Positions 43,170 through 51,184 of a DNA stretch of 64,000 bases are shown here, in pieces. The notes beneath the pieces were generated by a model, which was not told where the DNA came from, made no database searches, and was given only the letters and a program-made list of their open reading frames with translations. The translations under genes were made by a program, and so were the position numbers. The number at the start of each line of letters is the position of its first letter. Position 1 is the first letter of the stretch. Source of the DNA: Bin87 sp034423595. Lineage in GTDB: Bacteria; Chloroflexota; Dehalococcoidia; Lucifugimonadales; UBA3495. The stretch lies in NCBI GenBank assembly GCA_965207025.1, contig OZ242258.1:4216001-4280000 (forward strand), in the 5' to 3' direction.

Positions 43170-44543
43170 TCAGATGCGCGTGAGGCGGAGGAGGGCACTG
43201 ATGTCTTCCTCTTCTTCCAATTTCCAGAGGCGAGACAGCAGCTCCTCGGTTTGATCGGGGGATAGCAGGTCTTCGCACAGGCCGCGGAACTTGGCTTCCA
43301 CCTCGGCGTCGGTCATCGGATTACGGTGGTGACCACGGAAGTGGCCGACCTCGGCGCTATAGGTCTGGCCGTTGCTCATCCGCAGGTCCAGGTTGCACAG
43401 CATGGCGTCCGGGAACCGTCGTGCGGCCTCTTCGGAAGCTTCGATGCGGGTGTTGCCGATGAGCGTGGCAATGGCCGGGTCGTGGATATGCTCGTCGGAG
43501 AAATGGGACTGGTTCAGGGTGTTGTGTTTCAGGGCGATGGCCGTGGCGTAGGGCATACTGTGGTCTGCGGACTCCCGAGTCTGGGGGTGATACTTTTCCT
43601 CGTCGCCGGCCATGATGTCGATGGCCTTCTGGAGGGTGCGGATGTGGACGTCGGCGACGTTGGCCTCGTTGAAGTCGGGCACCTGATGGCGGGCTTCCAG
43701 GGCGGCTTCAACGACGGTCTGGGAATACAGGCCGAGGGCGAAGTGCTTGATGTTGCACTCGTGCACCTTGAAAGGCTGGCCTTGGTCGCCGCCAAAGGGT
43801 TCCAGCTGGTATGGCTCCTTCGTGACGGCGTTGAAGAAACCAAGCTCGCCCTCGAATATTGGGCCGGGCCCGGTGAGTCCGCGCTCGGCCAGCAGTGCGG
43901 CGAACACGGCGTTGCGGCTGGCGTTGGCGTAAGCGCAACCCTTCCAGTGGGAGAGCTCGCCCACACGGGTCTGGCCCAGCGCCAGGTTCGGGGTGATGCC
44001 CAAGTTCAACGCCTGCTCGGTCTGCGCGACGGAGAGGCCCATAGCGCGGGCTGCGCCCAGGGAGCTGGCGATGGCCCCGTTGGTTACATGGTCGAATCCC
44101 AGGGCCCTGATGTTGAAAGCGTCGCCAAAGCGGCAGAACGCCTCGTATGCCACTGCGGTGGCGGTGATGAATCGTCGGCCGCCGGCTCCGGCCAACTCTG
44201 CCCCGGCCAGGGTGGCGGCGATGCTGTCGCTGGGGTGGCCGGACTCCAGGGTGGTGTAACCGTCGTTGAAGTCCAGGTAGCGGATCATCACGCCGTTGGC
44301 GAAGGTGGCCAGCTCCGGGCTGCTGGTGAGGCCGTTGCCGATGACGGTGACCGGCCTACGGTGTCCGGTAATGTCACCAGCCAGGTCGCGGGCGATTTTG
44401 CTCGGTTCCGACGTGTATCCCCCAATCGCGCAGCCGACGGTGTCGATGGTCATGCGCTTGAGGTCGTGAACGGTTGCGGCGGGAATGTCGCGGAAGTGCA
44501 GGTTGGCGGAGTAGTTGGATACGTATTCGGCGATGGTAGGCAT
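43170..44543 (-). CDS. MmgE/PrpD family protein (1)
   Basis: 457 aa from ATG 44543 with GGAG upstream. All-helical front with MTIDTVGCAIGGYTSEPSKI, MIRYLDFNDGY, SGHPSDSIAATLAGAELAGA, RALGFDHVTNGAIASSLGAA and NASRNAVFAALLAERGLTGP. HSMPYATAIALKHNTLNQSH lies in the C-terminal lobe. Relatives include 2-methylcitrate dehydratase and cis-aconitate decarboxylase, so it may dehydrate or decarboxylate a tricarboxylate. A second paralogue lies at 51.2 kb. Confidence 0.92.
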   Translation of the reverse strand: MPTIAEYVSNYSANLHFRDIPAATVHDLKRMTIDTVGCAIGGYTSEPSKIARDLAGDITGHRRPVTVIGNGLTSSPELATFANGVMIRYLDFNDGYTTLESGHPSDSIAATLAGAELAGAGGRRFITATAVAYEAFCRFGDAFNIRALGFDHVTNGAIASSLGAARAMGLSVAQTEQALNLGITPNLALGQTRVGELSHWKGCAYANASRNAVFAALLAERGLTGPGPIFEGELGFFNAVTKEPYQLEPFGGDQGQPFKVHECNIKHFALGLYSQTVVEAALEARHQVPDFNEANVADVHIRTLQKAIDIMAGDEEKYHPQTRESADHSMPYATAIALKHNTLNQSHFSDEHIHDPAIATLIGNTRIEASEEAARRFPDAMLCNLDLRMSNGQTYSAEVGHFRGHHRNPMTDAEVEAKFRGLCEDLLSPDQTEELLSRLWKLEEEEDISALLRLTRI

Positions 44544-44554
44544 GGCAGGCTCCG

Positions 44555-44587
44555 TTTCACATGGATGCACAGGATAGACAGGATTAT
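44555..44587. repeat. ACATGGAT..AGGATAGACAGGAT repeat, copy 2
   Basis: tttcacatggatgcacaggatagacaggattat lies just upstream of the MmgE/PrpD start. Related stretches are at 40951, 46469 and 51185. This short tandem-like motif is common in many genomes. Confidence 0.55.
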
Positions 44588-44594
44588 ATGACAA

Positions 44595-44622
44595 GTAGGG
44601 GCGAATAATTATTCGCCCCCAC
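44595..44622. repeat. 28-bp palindrome, copy 2
   Basis: Same sequence as 36259-36286 except one substitution in the right arm (cccctac becomes cccccac). It lies next to the ACATGGAT repeat. Confidence 0.85.
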
Positions 44623-44662
44623 AGGATAGATGGATATTACCGGCGCCGGAAGGTTAACCGAT

Positions 44663-45269
44663 TCATGCGCCCTTGACGTTCACGATTTGGCGGAAAGTGT
44701 GGAGGATTTCCACCAGGCCGGCGGACTGTTCCATCACCACGTCAATATCCTTGGAAGCGCCGGGCAACTCGTCCAGGAACGCCTCGGATCGGTTGACCTC
44801 AATGCCCGCCATGTCCCGGTCGAAGTCCTCCATGGTGAAGTTGTTGCGAGCCTTGTTGCGGCTGAGCCGGCGGCCCGCGCCTGAGGAGCCGTATTGAATG
44901 AGGCCGCGTTGCCTTTGCCGCGCACGACGTAGCTGCGGGTGCCCATGGAGCCGGGAATCAGGCCGGGTTGGCCCTCGCGCGCTTCAATGGCGCCCTTGCG
45001 GGAGACCAGTATGTTCTCGCCGAAGTGATGCTCGCGCTTGGTGAAGTTGTGGTGGCGCTGGATGGTTGCAACCGGCTCAAAGCCGCCGCAGCGATACTGG
45101 AGGAGCCTAATGATGCGCTCTATCATCTCCTCCCGGTTGAGCAGGGCAAACTCCTGGGCCCAGTCCAAGTCCTTCGCGACAGGTTCTCAATCTGCTGCAT
45201 CGCCGAGTCCTCGATTTGCTCGGCGGGGAGCCACGACGGGACGTTGGGGCCGATGTTGAGCGGATTCAT
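44663..45269 (-). pseudogene. rtcB: rtcB RNA-ligase pseudogene with internal deletion
   Basis: The minus strand opens MNPLNIGPNVPSWLPAEQIE DSAMQQIENLSR, the normal RtcB N-terminus. It then jumps in another frame to the C-terminal region: DWAQEFALLNREEMIERIIR, HHNFTKREHHFGENILVSRK, GAIEAREGQPGLIPGSMGTR and SYVVRGKGNAAS. A further frameshift near 44900 leads to SSGAGRRLSRNKARNNFTME and FLDELPGASKDIDVVMEQSA to a stop. About 200 residues, including the Mn-binding Cys/His and the D-V-G-C-G-M core, are missing. Intact RtcB joins RNA ends in tRNA splicing. This copy cannot be active. Confidence 0.85.
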
Positions 45270-45345
45270 GGTTGCCACCTTTTCAAGATGCCCGTGCGGG
45301 CGCATCTATCCAGTATAGCAACCGGAATCCGGAATCCAGGGAAGG

Positions 45346-45933
45346 CTATTCGCTACCGTGGAACGCAGCAACCTGATCAAGGTAGTTTTGCAGGAGATCG
45401 TGGCCTACGAGGGTCATGATTGATTCGGGGTGGAACTGGATGCCCTCGACGGGGAGTTCCTTGTGGCGAACACCCATGATGAGGCCGTTGTCGGTCCAGG
45501 CAGTCACTTCCAGGAAGTCGGGCACCGTGTCGGGGTAGATGACCAGGCTGTGGTAGCGGATGGCCTCAAAGGGGTTGGGCAGGCCGGCAAAAACGCCCTT
45601 GCCGTCGTGGTGGATCATCGATGTCTTGCCGTGTCGTATTTCGCCGGCTCGGTCCACGGTTGCGCCGTAGGCGTCGCCGATGCACTGGTGGCCGAGGCAG
45701 ACGCCCAACACCGGGAGCTTGGGGCCGAAATGCCGGATCACGTCGTTAGATATGCCCGCTTCTCGGGGGGTGCAGGGTCCGGGAGACACCACAATGCCCT
45801 CGGGCTGCATCGCTTCAATGTCCTCTATGGTGGTCTTGTCGTTGCGAATCACCTCAACCTCCGCCCCCAGCTCGCAGAGGTACTGGTAGAGGTTGTAGGT
45901 GAAGCTATCGTAGTTGTCGATGAGCAAAAGCAT
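45346..45933 (-). CDS. trpG: Anthranilate/aminodeoxychorismate synthase glutaminase
   Basis: 195 aa, typical length. Class I glutamine amidotransferase: MLLLIDNYDSFTYNLYQYLC, EGIVVSPGPCTPREAGIS, nucleophile Cys in VLGVCLGHQCIGDAYGA, and the His-Glu pair in IQFHPESIMT. It supplies ammonia to the trpE product (or to PabB). A VOC gene separates it from trpE. All three genes run on the minus strand. Confidence 0.93.
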   Translation of the reverse strand: MLLLIDNYDSFTYNLYQYLCELGAEVEVIRNDKTTIEDIEAMQPEGIVVSPGPCTPREAGISNDVIRHFGPKLPVLGVCLGHQCIGDAYGATVDRAGEIRHGKTSMIHHDGKGVFAGLPNPFEAIRYHSLVIYPDTVPDFLEVTAWTDNGLIMGVRHKELPVEGIQFHPESIMTLVGHDLLQNYLDQVAAFHGSE

Positions 45934-45972
45934 GGGTCGGCACTCTGCACGGCGTTGGGTTATTCTGCGGCT

Positions 45973-46002
45973 CTGGATTCCGGCTTTCGCCGGAATGACG
46001 GG
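45973..46002. repeat. ATTCCGGC-TTTC-GCCGGAAT hairpin repeat, copy 1
   Basis: Perfect 8-bp stem at 45977-45996 with flanks ctgg and gacggg. A related, inverted copy lies at 48064-48090. This is a frequent REP family in bacteria. Confidence 0.65.
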
Positions 46003-46007
46003 ATGGG

Positions 46008-46448
46008 TTAGTACAGCTCCACCAGTTCTAGCCAGTTGCCGTCCGGGTCCTGGCAGTAGGACGCCTTGCGCACCAGCTTGCCGTCGTCGTCGTACATGGC
46101 GACCGGCGGCGTCGGATACGTGAGGCCACGGTTGCGGGTGTTTTCGTAAAAGGCGTCGATGTCCTCAACGAAGAAGGCCAGGTGGGCGGCGCGGACGTCG
46201 TTCTTGTCGAAATCGGCGTAGCCACCCTCGGGGTTGATGTACTGGATGAGTTCAAGCTGGTGGCCGTCGCCCATGTCGAAGAACGCGCCCTTGATGTGGG
46301 TGTCGGGGAAGCCCAGCAGCGTCGTGGGGAACTCCCCGGTGCGCTCGGTGCGCATGGTGAGGGTGAGGCCCAGCACGTCGGAGTAGAAGTCAATTGCAGC
46401 TTCCAGGTCTTTGACGATGAATCCGGTGTGAAAGAAGGATTTGAGCAT
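46008..46448 (-). CDS. VOC family (glyoxalase/bleomycin-resistance-like) protein
   Basis: 146 aa from ATG 46448 with CGGAGA upstream. Typical fold: FFHTGFIVKDLEAAIDFYSD, LGLTLTMRTERTGEF, GDGHQLELIQYINPEGG, AAHLAFFVEDIDAFYENTRN and CQDPDGNWLELVELY. His and Glu positions fit metal binding (H near residue 6, Q/E pairs in the second half). It may be a lyase or dioxygenase. It stands between trpE and trpG with a repeat on either side. Confidence 0.88.
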   Translation of the reverse strand: MLKSFFHTGFIVKDLEAAIDFYSDVLGLTLTMRTERTGEFPTTLLGFPDTHIKGAFFDMGDGHQLELIQYINPEGGYADFDKNDVRAAHLAFFVEDIDAFYENTRNRGLTYPTPPVAMYDDDGKLVRKASYCQDPDGNWLELVELY

Positions 46449-46468
46449 TTTGAGTCTCCGAAGTTTGT

Positions 46469-46500
46469 TTTGCATGGATGGACAGGATAGGCAGGATGAT
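46469..46500. repeat. ACATGGAT..AGGATAGGCAGGAT repeat, copy 3
   Basis: tttgcatggatggacaggataggcaggatgat, next to the VOC gene start. Related to 44555 and 51185. Confidence 0.5.
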
Positions 46501-46519
46501 GGCTTCTGGGATTCCACAC

Positions 46520-46553
46520 TCACCCCAGCCCTCTCCCGTCAAGGGAGAGGGGG
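46520..46553 (+). repeat. CCCTCTCCC/GGGAGAGGG palindromic repeat, copy 4
   Basis: Stem CCCTCTCCC-GTCAA-GGGAGAGGG at 46529-46551, directly at the end of trpE. It could form an RNA hairpin at the 3' end of the message. Confidence 0.7.
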
Positions 46554-48035
46554 TTAGTTGGCCCCCTCCGCAACGTCGATGGCGCGCATCATGGCGCCGG
46601 ACTTGTGGCGGGTTTCCATGTATTCGTCCTCGGCGATGCTGTCGGCGACCACGCCGCCGCCGGCCTGGACGTACATGACGCCGTCCTTGAAGATGCCGGT
46701 GCGCAGCACGAGGGCCGTGTCCATGTTGCCGTTGTAGCTGAAGTAGGCCACCGCGCCGCCGTATGGCCCGCGGCGTTCCTGCTCCACCTCGGCGATGATT
46801 TCCATGGCGCGGATCTTGGGCGCGCCGGAAACCGTGCCGGCAGGGAAGCAAGCGCGCAGCGCGTCGTAAGGCGTCATGTCCGGGCGCAGTTGGCCTTCCA
46901 CGTGGGACACCAGGTGCATGACGTGGGAGAACCGCTCCACGTCCATGTACTGGGTGACCTTGACGGTGCCGGGTACGCTAACGCGGCCAATGTCGTTGCG
47001 CCCGAGATCCAGCAGCATGATGTGTTCGGCCTGCTGCTTTTCGCTGCCCTTCAGCTCCTCCTCCAAGGCGACATCCTCCGCCGGCGTCTGGCCGCGGGGA
47101 CGGGTGCCGGCGATGGGATGAGTGGCAACGGCGCCGTCGTGAACCGTGGCAACGGTCTCGATGGCCGCGCCGACAATCTGGAAGCCGTTGAGGTCCAGGT
47201 AGTACATGTAGGGCGAAGGGTTGCTGCCCCGCAGGGCCCGATAAACCTGGAAGGGGTGGGCATCGGTGCGCCGGCTGAACCGCTGGGAGTTGACCACCTG
47301 GATCACGTCGCCGGCGTAGATGTACTCTATGCACTTGTCGATGACGGCTTCATATTGGGGAACCGTGAAGTTGGATTGCGTTTCGCCTCCGGACGGCATT
47401 GCGGGTTGATCCAACATTTCCGGCGGTATTTCCAGCGGGCGGGATAGCCGGTCCACCATGCGGTCGATCTTGGCGATGGCGGCATCGTAAGCGGCCGCGA
47501 CTTGATCGGAGTTCGGGTCGCCATCGTCCAGGCGAGCGTGGCTGACAACCTTGATGTCATGGCGCAGGTGGTCGAACACCAGCAGGGTGTCGGTGAACAT
47601 GAACACCGACTCGGGCAGGCCCTGGGGGTCGGATTCCAGCATGGGAACGCGCGGCTCGAAGTAATGCACGGCATCGTAGGCCACGTAGCCCACGCCGCCG
47701 CCGTGGAACGGAGGCAGCCCATCAACGGAGATGAGTTGGAAAGAGTCCATCTCCCGTTGCACGAGGGTCAGCGGGTCAACGGCGCCGGAAGGCTCGCTCT
47801 CGCCGGTGCTGAACACGTCGTAGGGTTCGGTGCCGATGAAGCTGTAGCGGCCGATGCGTTCGCCGCCGGCCACGGATTCCAGCAGGAAAGAATAGGGCGG
47901 GCGGGCTACCTTCAGATACGCCGAAACGGGGGTTTCCAGATCGGCGTTGATGGTGCGGTAAACGGGACACAGGTTGCCCTGATCGGCCAGGGATCGGACT
48001 TGTTCCAGAGTGGGATAGTATGTATTCACAGACAT
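46554..48035 (-). CDS. trpE: Anthranilate synthase component I
   Basis: 493 aa from ATG 48035. MSVNTYYPTLEQVRSLADQG and the GERIGRYSFIGTEP strand open the fold. The chorismate-binding core has PIAGTRPRGQTPAEDVALEE, LLDLGRNDIGRVSVPGTVKV, HVEGQLRPDMTPYDALRACF and GTVSGAPKIRAMEIIAEVEQ. An N-terminal feedback site (LLES) is present (SFLLESVAGG), so Trp inhibition is likely. A T-box leader at 48108-48369 controls it by Trp-tRNA charging. It is the first committed enzyme of tryptophan synthesis. trpG lies downstream. Confidence 0.95.
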   Translation of the reverse strand: MSVNTYYPTLEQVRSLADQGNLCPVYRTINADLETPVSAYLKVARPPYSFLLESVAGGERIGRYSFIGTEPYDVFSTGESEPSGAVDPLTLVQREMDSFQLISVDGLPPFHGGGVGYVAYDAVHYFEPRVPMLESDPQGLPESVFMFTDTLLVFDHLRHDIKVVSHARLDDGDPNSDQVAAAYDAAIAKIDRMVDRLSRPLEIPPEMLDQPAMPSGGETQSNFTVPQYEAVIDKCIEYIYAGDVIQVVNSQRFSRRTDAHPFQVYRALRGSNPSPYMYYLDLNGFQIVGAAIETVATVHDGAVATHPIAGTRPRGQTPAEDVALEEELKGSEKQQAEHIMLLDLGRNDIGRVSVPGTVKVTQYMDVERFSHVMHLVSHVEGQLRPDMTPYDALRACFPAGTVSGAPKIRAMEIIAEVEQERRGPYGGAVAYFSYNGNMDTALVLRTGIFKDGVMYVQAGGGVVADSIAEDEYMETRHKSGAMMRAIDVAEGAN

Positions 48036-48063
48036 TTGCCTCGTCATTCCGGCATTTGCTCTC

Positions 48064-48090
48064 GTCTTTCCGGCGAAAGCCGGAATCCAG
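48064..48090. repeat. CCGGCGAAAGCCGG hairpin repeat, copy 2
   Basis: tctttccggcgaaagccggaatccag, inverted relative to 45973. It lies between the T-box terminator and the trpE start. Confidence 0.55.
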
Positions 48091-48107
48091 ATAGACGGTA
48101 GTGGATG

Positions 48108-48369
48108 GCAAAAGAAAAAGCCCGCCCCCTGAGGGACGAGCCAAATGGTCGCAATGCCACCCTGCGTGTGGTTGTTTGCGGACGGTTAACGCAGTCCAAA
48201 CGGCCCGGCCTACTTGGCTCCGTATCAGGAGGAACAGAGTCCTTTCGGCGGACGGCTCCGGGGTCCATTGGGCGACTGCGCCTGGCGCCGGTTCACAGCA
48301 ACTCCGGCTCTCTGGGCCTCGCTGGACGCTTACTAATCCCCTTCACAGCGGTTGGGTATTCGGATTTGT
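48108..48369 (-). ncRNA. Trp-specific T-box riboswitch leader of trpE
   Basis: The minus strand carries the conserved T-box sequence AGGGTGGCATTGCG (48150-48163), a near match to AGGGTGGNACCGCG. It also has Stem I features (CAGAGAGCCGGAGTTGCTGTG, in its two parts CAGAGAGCCGG and GTTGCTGTG, then AACCGGC) and a specifier region CAATGGACC at 48261-48269. The codon TGG (48265-48267) specifies tryptophan. Charged tRNA-Trp should favour termination, uncharged tRNA antitermination, so trpE is read when tryptophan is short. The boundaries follow the promoter and terminator. Confidence 0.87.
48110..48142 (-). terminator. Intrinsic terminator of the T-box leader
   Basis: On the minus strand GGCTCGTCCCT and GGGGGCGGGC pair into a GC-rich stem (48120-48142), followed by TTTTTCTTTT (48119-48110). 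The 5' arm adjoins the T-box sequence, as needed for mutually exclusive antiterminator formation. Confidence 0.82.
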
Positions 48370-48375
48370 GGGATT

Positions 48376-48404
48376 ATTGTATGGCGGCGGGTTTGGCGCG
48401 TCAA
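48376..48404 (-). promoter_or_regulatory. Promoter of the T-box/trpE transcript
   Basis: TTGACG (48404-48399), 17-nt spacer, TACAAT (48381-48376), on the minus strand. The -35 box overlaps the stop codon of the DUF262 gene (48401-48403). The predicted start near 48369 gives a leader of about 330 nt. Confidence 0.75.
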
Positions 48405-49771
48405 TGCGGCGGAGTCCAGTTGTTTGCGAATTCCTCAACTTCTGCCGAGCTCTTGGGGTGGCACTTGGGATGTACCAGAGCCCCGTTATCCATGATCGTT
48501 TGCCCTCCATCCTTATGCGGTTGCACATGGTGGATTTCAGCTTCTGCCCACGATACCGTAGCACCGCAATCGTGCTTCTGACATTTCTTTTGGTCTCTGA
48601 AGTATATGATTTCGCGTTCTAGTGGTCCAAAAAGCCTTTGAGGGTCTTTAGGTTGCAAGTTCCCGATATATTCGTGCATCCGCTCGACGTAAAATTCGTG
48701 CCTTTGTCGAATAGTCGCTGACCTATTGGCGCCGGTCCTTGCTCCTTGACCGTAACGCGCCCAAAATTCGGTCACAATGTTCGCCTTATTGGATGCTGTC
48801 GCTTGCGCGAGAGCGGATGTGAACGTGTCCACAGAACGAGGAAGTTCGTCCTGCCATGTGGGCGTATAGTCATCCCACAATGAGTCCACAAGCATGATCA
48901 GGTGTAGCGCATGGTGAAGTTGCAATTTAGGTCTTTTGTCATCTCCCAATATGGTGTCCAATTTGTCCAAGATATTACGGAGGCGTTCAGCATCTTTCGA
49001 GGTTGGGTCGAAATCGATGTTTTTGTAGTAAAAATCATCAACCGCAGGGTTCGTGATGTCATGGAAATAATCAGGTCCATGTTCCCTTCGCAAGAAGTAA
49101 AGCATGGCGATCTGAGCCGCGGCGGTTCTAGTCTTGCCTTTGTCTCCGCCGGGTTTCATTCCCATCACCCGTTGGAAAAATGGATGGCCCGGGTACTTTG
49201 CCAATTGAGGTTTCCCACCTAGCTGTAGGATGTAGTCGGTAAAGTTACCCGGCTGAGCGTCCCGTTTGTCCTGAGCCGTAAGCGGCAAACCTGCCTGAAG
49301 TCGCACAAACAAATCGCGGACTTCGTTTGAGTCGTCACTGGTAATCATCGCGACCGGCAACTCCGTGCTCAAGAAGCGTTCTCGAAGATCTTCCGCAAGG
49401 GAGTGGAAATCTTTGCGTCCCCAAGGGCAGGGTTGTTCTTTTAGAAAATTCGGAAAACGGGCTTGTGTTTCATCCATTATTGGATCGAAAAGCGAGTACG
49501 CACCCTCCGCAAATCCATAGAGGGCAGAAATACGTTGTTGGCCGTCGATGATTTCCAGATCTTCTCGTCGCATACCCTCAACAGTTTTTTCAATATGATG
49601 CAAATATATCACTGGCAATGGGTAGCCACGCAGCACGGAGTCGACAAGTTTCTTTTTTTGCGTGAGGGTCCAAACCTCGCCTCGCTGATATTCTGGGTTG
49701 GCTTTGAGCATACCGTTCCGAAAGAGATTTATGATGGCTCCGATGGAACGGTGTTCCAATTTCTTTTCCAT
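48401..49771 (-). CDS. DUF262 protein with a C-terminal HNH nuclease
   Basis: 456 aa. The N-terminal DUF262 (ParB/sulfiredoxin-like) domain has NPEYQRGEVWTLTQKKKLVD, VLRGYPLPVIYLHH and the nucleotide-binding DGQQRISALYGF (about residue 76). The C-terminus has an HNH domain: CQKHDCGATVSWAEAEIHHV, QPHKDGGQTIMDNGALVHPK and C, with the His-His pair. This GmrSD-like order is found in nucleases that cut modified or foreign DNA. Its base composition is lower in GC than its neighbours, a sign of transfer. A Phd-like antitoxin gene lies 69 nt upstream. Likely a defence nuclease. Confidence 0.88.
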   Translation of the reverse strand: MEKKLEHRSIGAIINLFRNGMLKANPEYQRGEVWTLTQKKKLVDSVLRGYPLPVIYLHHIEKTVEGMRREDLEIIDGQQRISALYGFAEGAYSLFDPIMDETQARFPNFLKEQPCPWGRKDFHSLAEDLRERFLSTELPVAMITSDDSNEVRDLFVRLQAGLPLTAQDKRDAQPGNFTDYILQLGGKPQLAKYPGHPFFQRVMGMKPGGDKGKTRTAAAQIAMLYFLRREHGPDYFHDITNPAVDDFYYKNIDFDPTSKDAERLRNILDKLDTILGDDKRPKLQLHHALHLIMLVDSLWDDYTPTWQDELPRSVDTFTSALAQATASNKANIVTEFWARYGQGARTGANRSATIRQRHEFYVERMHEYIGNLQPKDPQRLFGPLEREIIYFRDQKKCQKHDCGATVSWAEAEIHHVQPHKDGGQTIMDNGALVHPKCHPKSSAEVEEFANNWTPPH

Positions 49772-49840
49772 GATTGCTCCTGTTTCTCGTTGATTGTAGG
49801 GGAAGTGGGATGCTGTCCTAAACCGACAGCAAGGTAAAAT

Positions 49841-50140
49841 CTAATGGTCAGCATATGGGCCGTACCACTCTTCATCCTGGTCAGTGCGTAACGCGTACCA
49901 CTCAGGCGGTAGCGGAGATACGATGTCGCCGTGGATTTGCACACGGCCTTTAACGGAACCGCGCAAAGGGTCGTGTATTTCCTGATACCGTGTTATTTGC
50001 ACGATGGGTTCGTCGCCATCAAAGATGATTGCTTTTCCGTCCTGCTCGAAGACAGCTTTGATGATTGACAGGTATTGCTCGCCGAATTCTGCAACGGTGA
50101 GCCTAGGCAGCTTATCCTGGAAAGGGACTGCTTCGGTCAT
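49841..50140 (-). CDS. Phd/antitoxin-like protein
   Basis: 99 aa. The N-terminal half reads LPRLTVAEFGEQYLSIIKAV, then FEQDGKAIIFDGDEPIVQIT, like the DNA-binding region of prevent-host-death antitoxins. The end LRGSVKGRVQIHGDIVSPLP, PEWYAL, is the common C-terminal toxin-binding motif seen with PIN-type toxins. No toxin gene adjoins it. ATG 50140 follows GGAGG at about 7 nt. It may control the DUF262 gene or be a leftover. Confidence 0.65.
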   Translation of the reverse strand: MTEAVPFQDKLPRLTVAEFGEQYLSIIKAVFEQDGKAIIFDGDEPIVQITRYQEIHDPLRGSVKGRVQIHGDIVSPLPPEWYALRTDQDEEWYGPYADH

Positions 50141-50191
50141 AGTTTCCTCCGGCTGTCCGGCGGGGCCGGCATACTGACTATATCGAGTCTA

Positions 50192-51160
50192 TCACGGCGT
50201 CAGCAAAATCTTCCCCGTGGTCTCCCTCCCCTCCAATCGGCGGTGGGCTTCGGCCGCTTCGGACAAGGGCAGGTTGAGGCTGACGTTCTGCTTGATTTCG
50301 CCGGACTGCACCCAGTTGAGGCAGTCCTCCGCGCGCCGCAGGAGTTCGTCCCGGGTGGCCGTGAAGTCTCCCAGGGATGGGCGGGTTAGATACAGGGAAC
50401 CGTTGCGCAGGGCCGCTGAGTCCACCATGCCCACGGGCCCTCCGGCTTGTCCGTACAGGCACATGCAGCCGCGGCGTCCGAGGATACGCAGGCCCTTCTC
50501 GAAGGTGGTCGCGCCCACCGCGTCGTAGATAATCTTGACCCCTTCGCCATCGGTCATGCGGCGTATTTCTTCCTCGAAATCCTGCTGCGTGTACAGGATG
50601 ACGTCGTCCGCGCCGGCCTCGCTGGCCAGCGCCGCCTTCTCATTGGTGGACACCGTGGTGTACACGTGGAGGCCGAGGCGCTTGAGCATCTGAATGAGTA
50701 GGAGACCCATGCCGCCGGCTCCGGCGTGTACTAATGCGGACTCACCGGCCCGCAGTGGAATGATGTCATTGACGAGGAAGTGGGCCGTCATGCACTGTAG
50801 CAGCGTTGCCGCGCCGGCCTCGAAGTCCATTTCGTCAGGGATGCGCACCAATAGCCACGCGGGAACCGCCTGGTGTTCGGCGTATGATCCCGTGTGCATG
50901 GCGTAAGCCACCCGGTCACCCACTGACACTTCGGTAACGCCTTCACCCACGGCGGTAACCACGCCGGATGCTTCCCGTCCCGGCGTCCACGGAAACGCGG
51001 CCGGCGGGTTGGTTCCTTTGCGGCTGGACACGTCGGTGTAATTGACGCCGATGTTGCGGATGGCTACGACGGCCTGGCCGGGCGCCGGCGTTGGTTCGGG
51101 CATGTCTTCATACTTCAGGACGTCGGGGCCGCCGATTTCGTAGGCGCGGATGCCTTTCAT
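50192..51160 (-). CDS. Quinone oxidoreductase (zinc-independent MDR family)
   Basis: 322 aa. MDR fold: IRAYEIGGPDVLKYEDMPEP, NIGVNYTDVSSRKGTNPPAA, PWTPGREASGVVTAVGEGV, GDRVAYAMHTGSYAEHQAVP, then the NADPH-binding VHAGAGGMGLLLIQMLKRLG and IIYDAVGATTFEKGLRIL. Metal ligands of alcohol dehydrogenases are absent. Such enzymes reduce quinones or enones with NADPH in the cytoplasm. Confidence 0.92.
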   Translation of the reverse strand: MKGIRAYEIGGPDVLKYEDMPEPTPAPGQAVVAIRNIGVNYTDVSSRKGTNPPAAFPWTPGREASGVVTAVGEGVTEVSVGDRVAYAMHTGSYAEHQAVPAWLLVRIPDEMDFEAGAATLLQCMTAHFLVNDIIPLRAGESALVHAGAGGMGLLLIQMLKRLGLHVYTTVSTNEKAALASEAGADDVILYTQQDFEEEIRRMTDGEGVKIIYDAVGATTFEKGLRILGRRGCMCLYGQAGGPVGMVDSAALRNGSLYLTRPSLGDFTATRDELLRRAEDCLNWVQSGEIKQNVSLNLPLSEAAEAHRRLEGRETTGKILLTP

Positions 51161-51184
51161 GGTGGTTTGCCTCCCAAGGTTTAA

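Noticed and set aside
43326..44591. 421-codon plus-strand open frame over the MmgE/PrpD gene
   Set aside because: Glycine/valine-rich shadow of a well-supported minus-strand gene; no motifs or ribosome-binding site.
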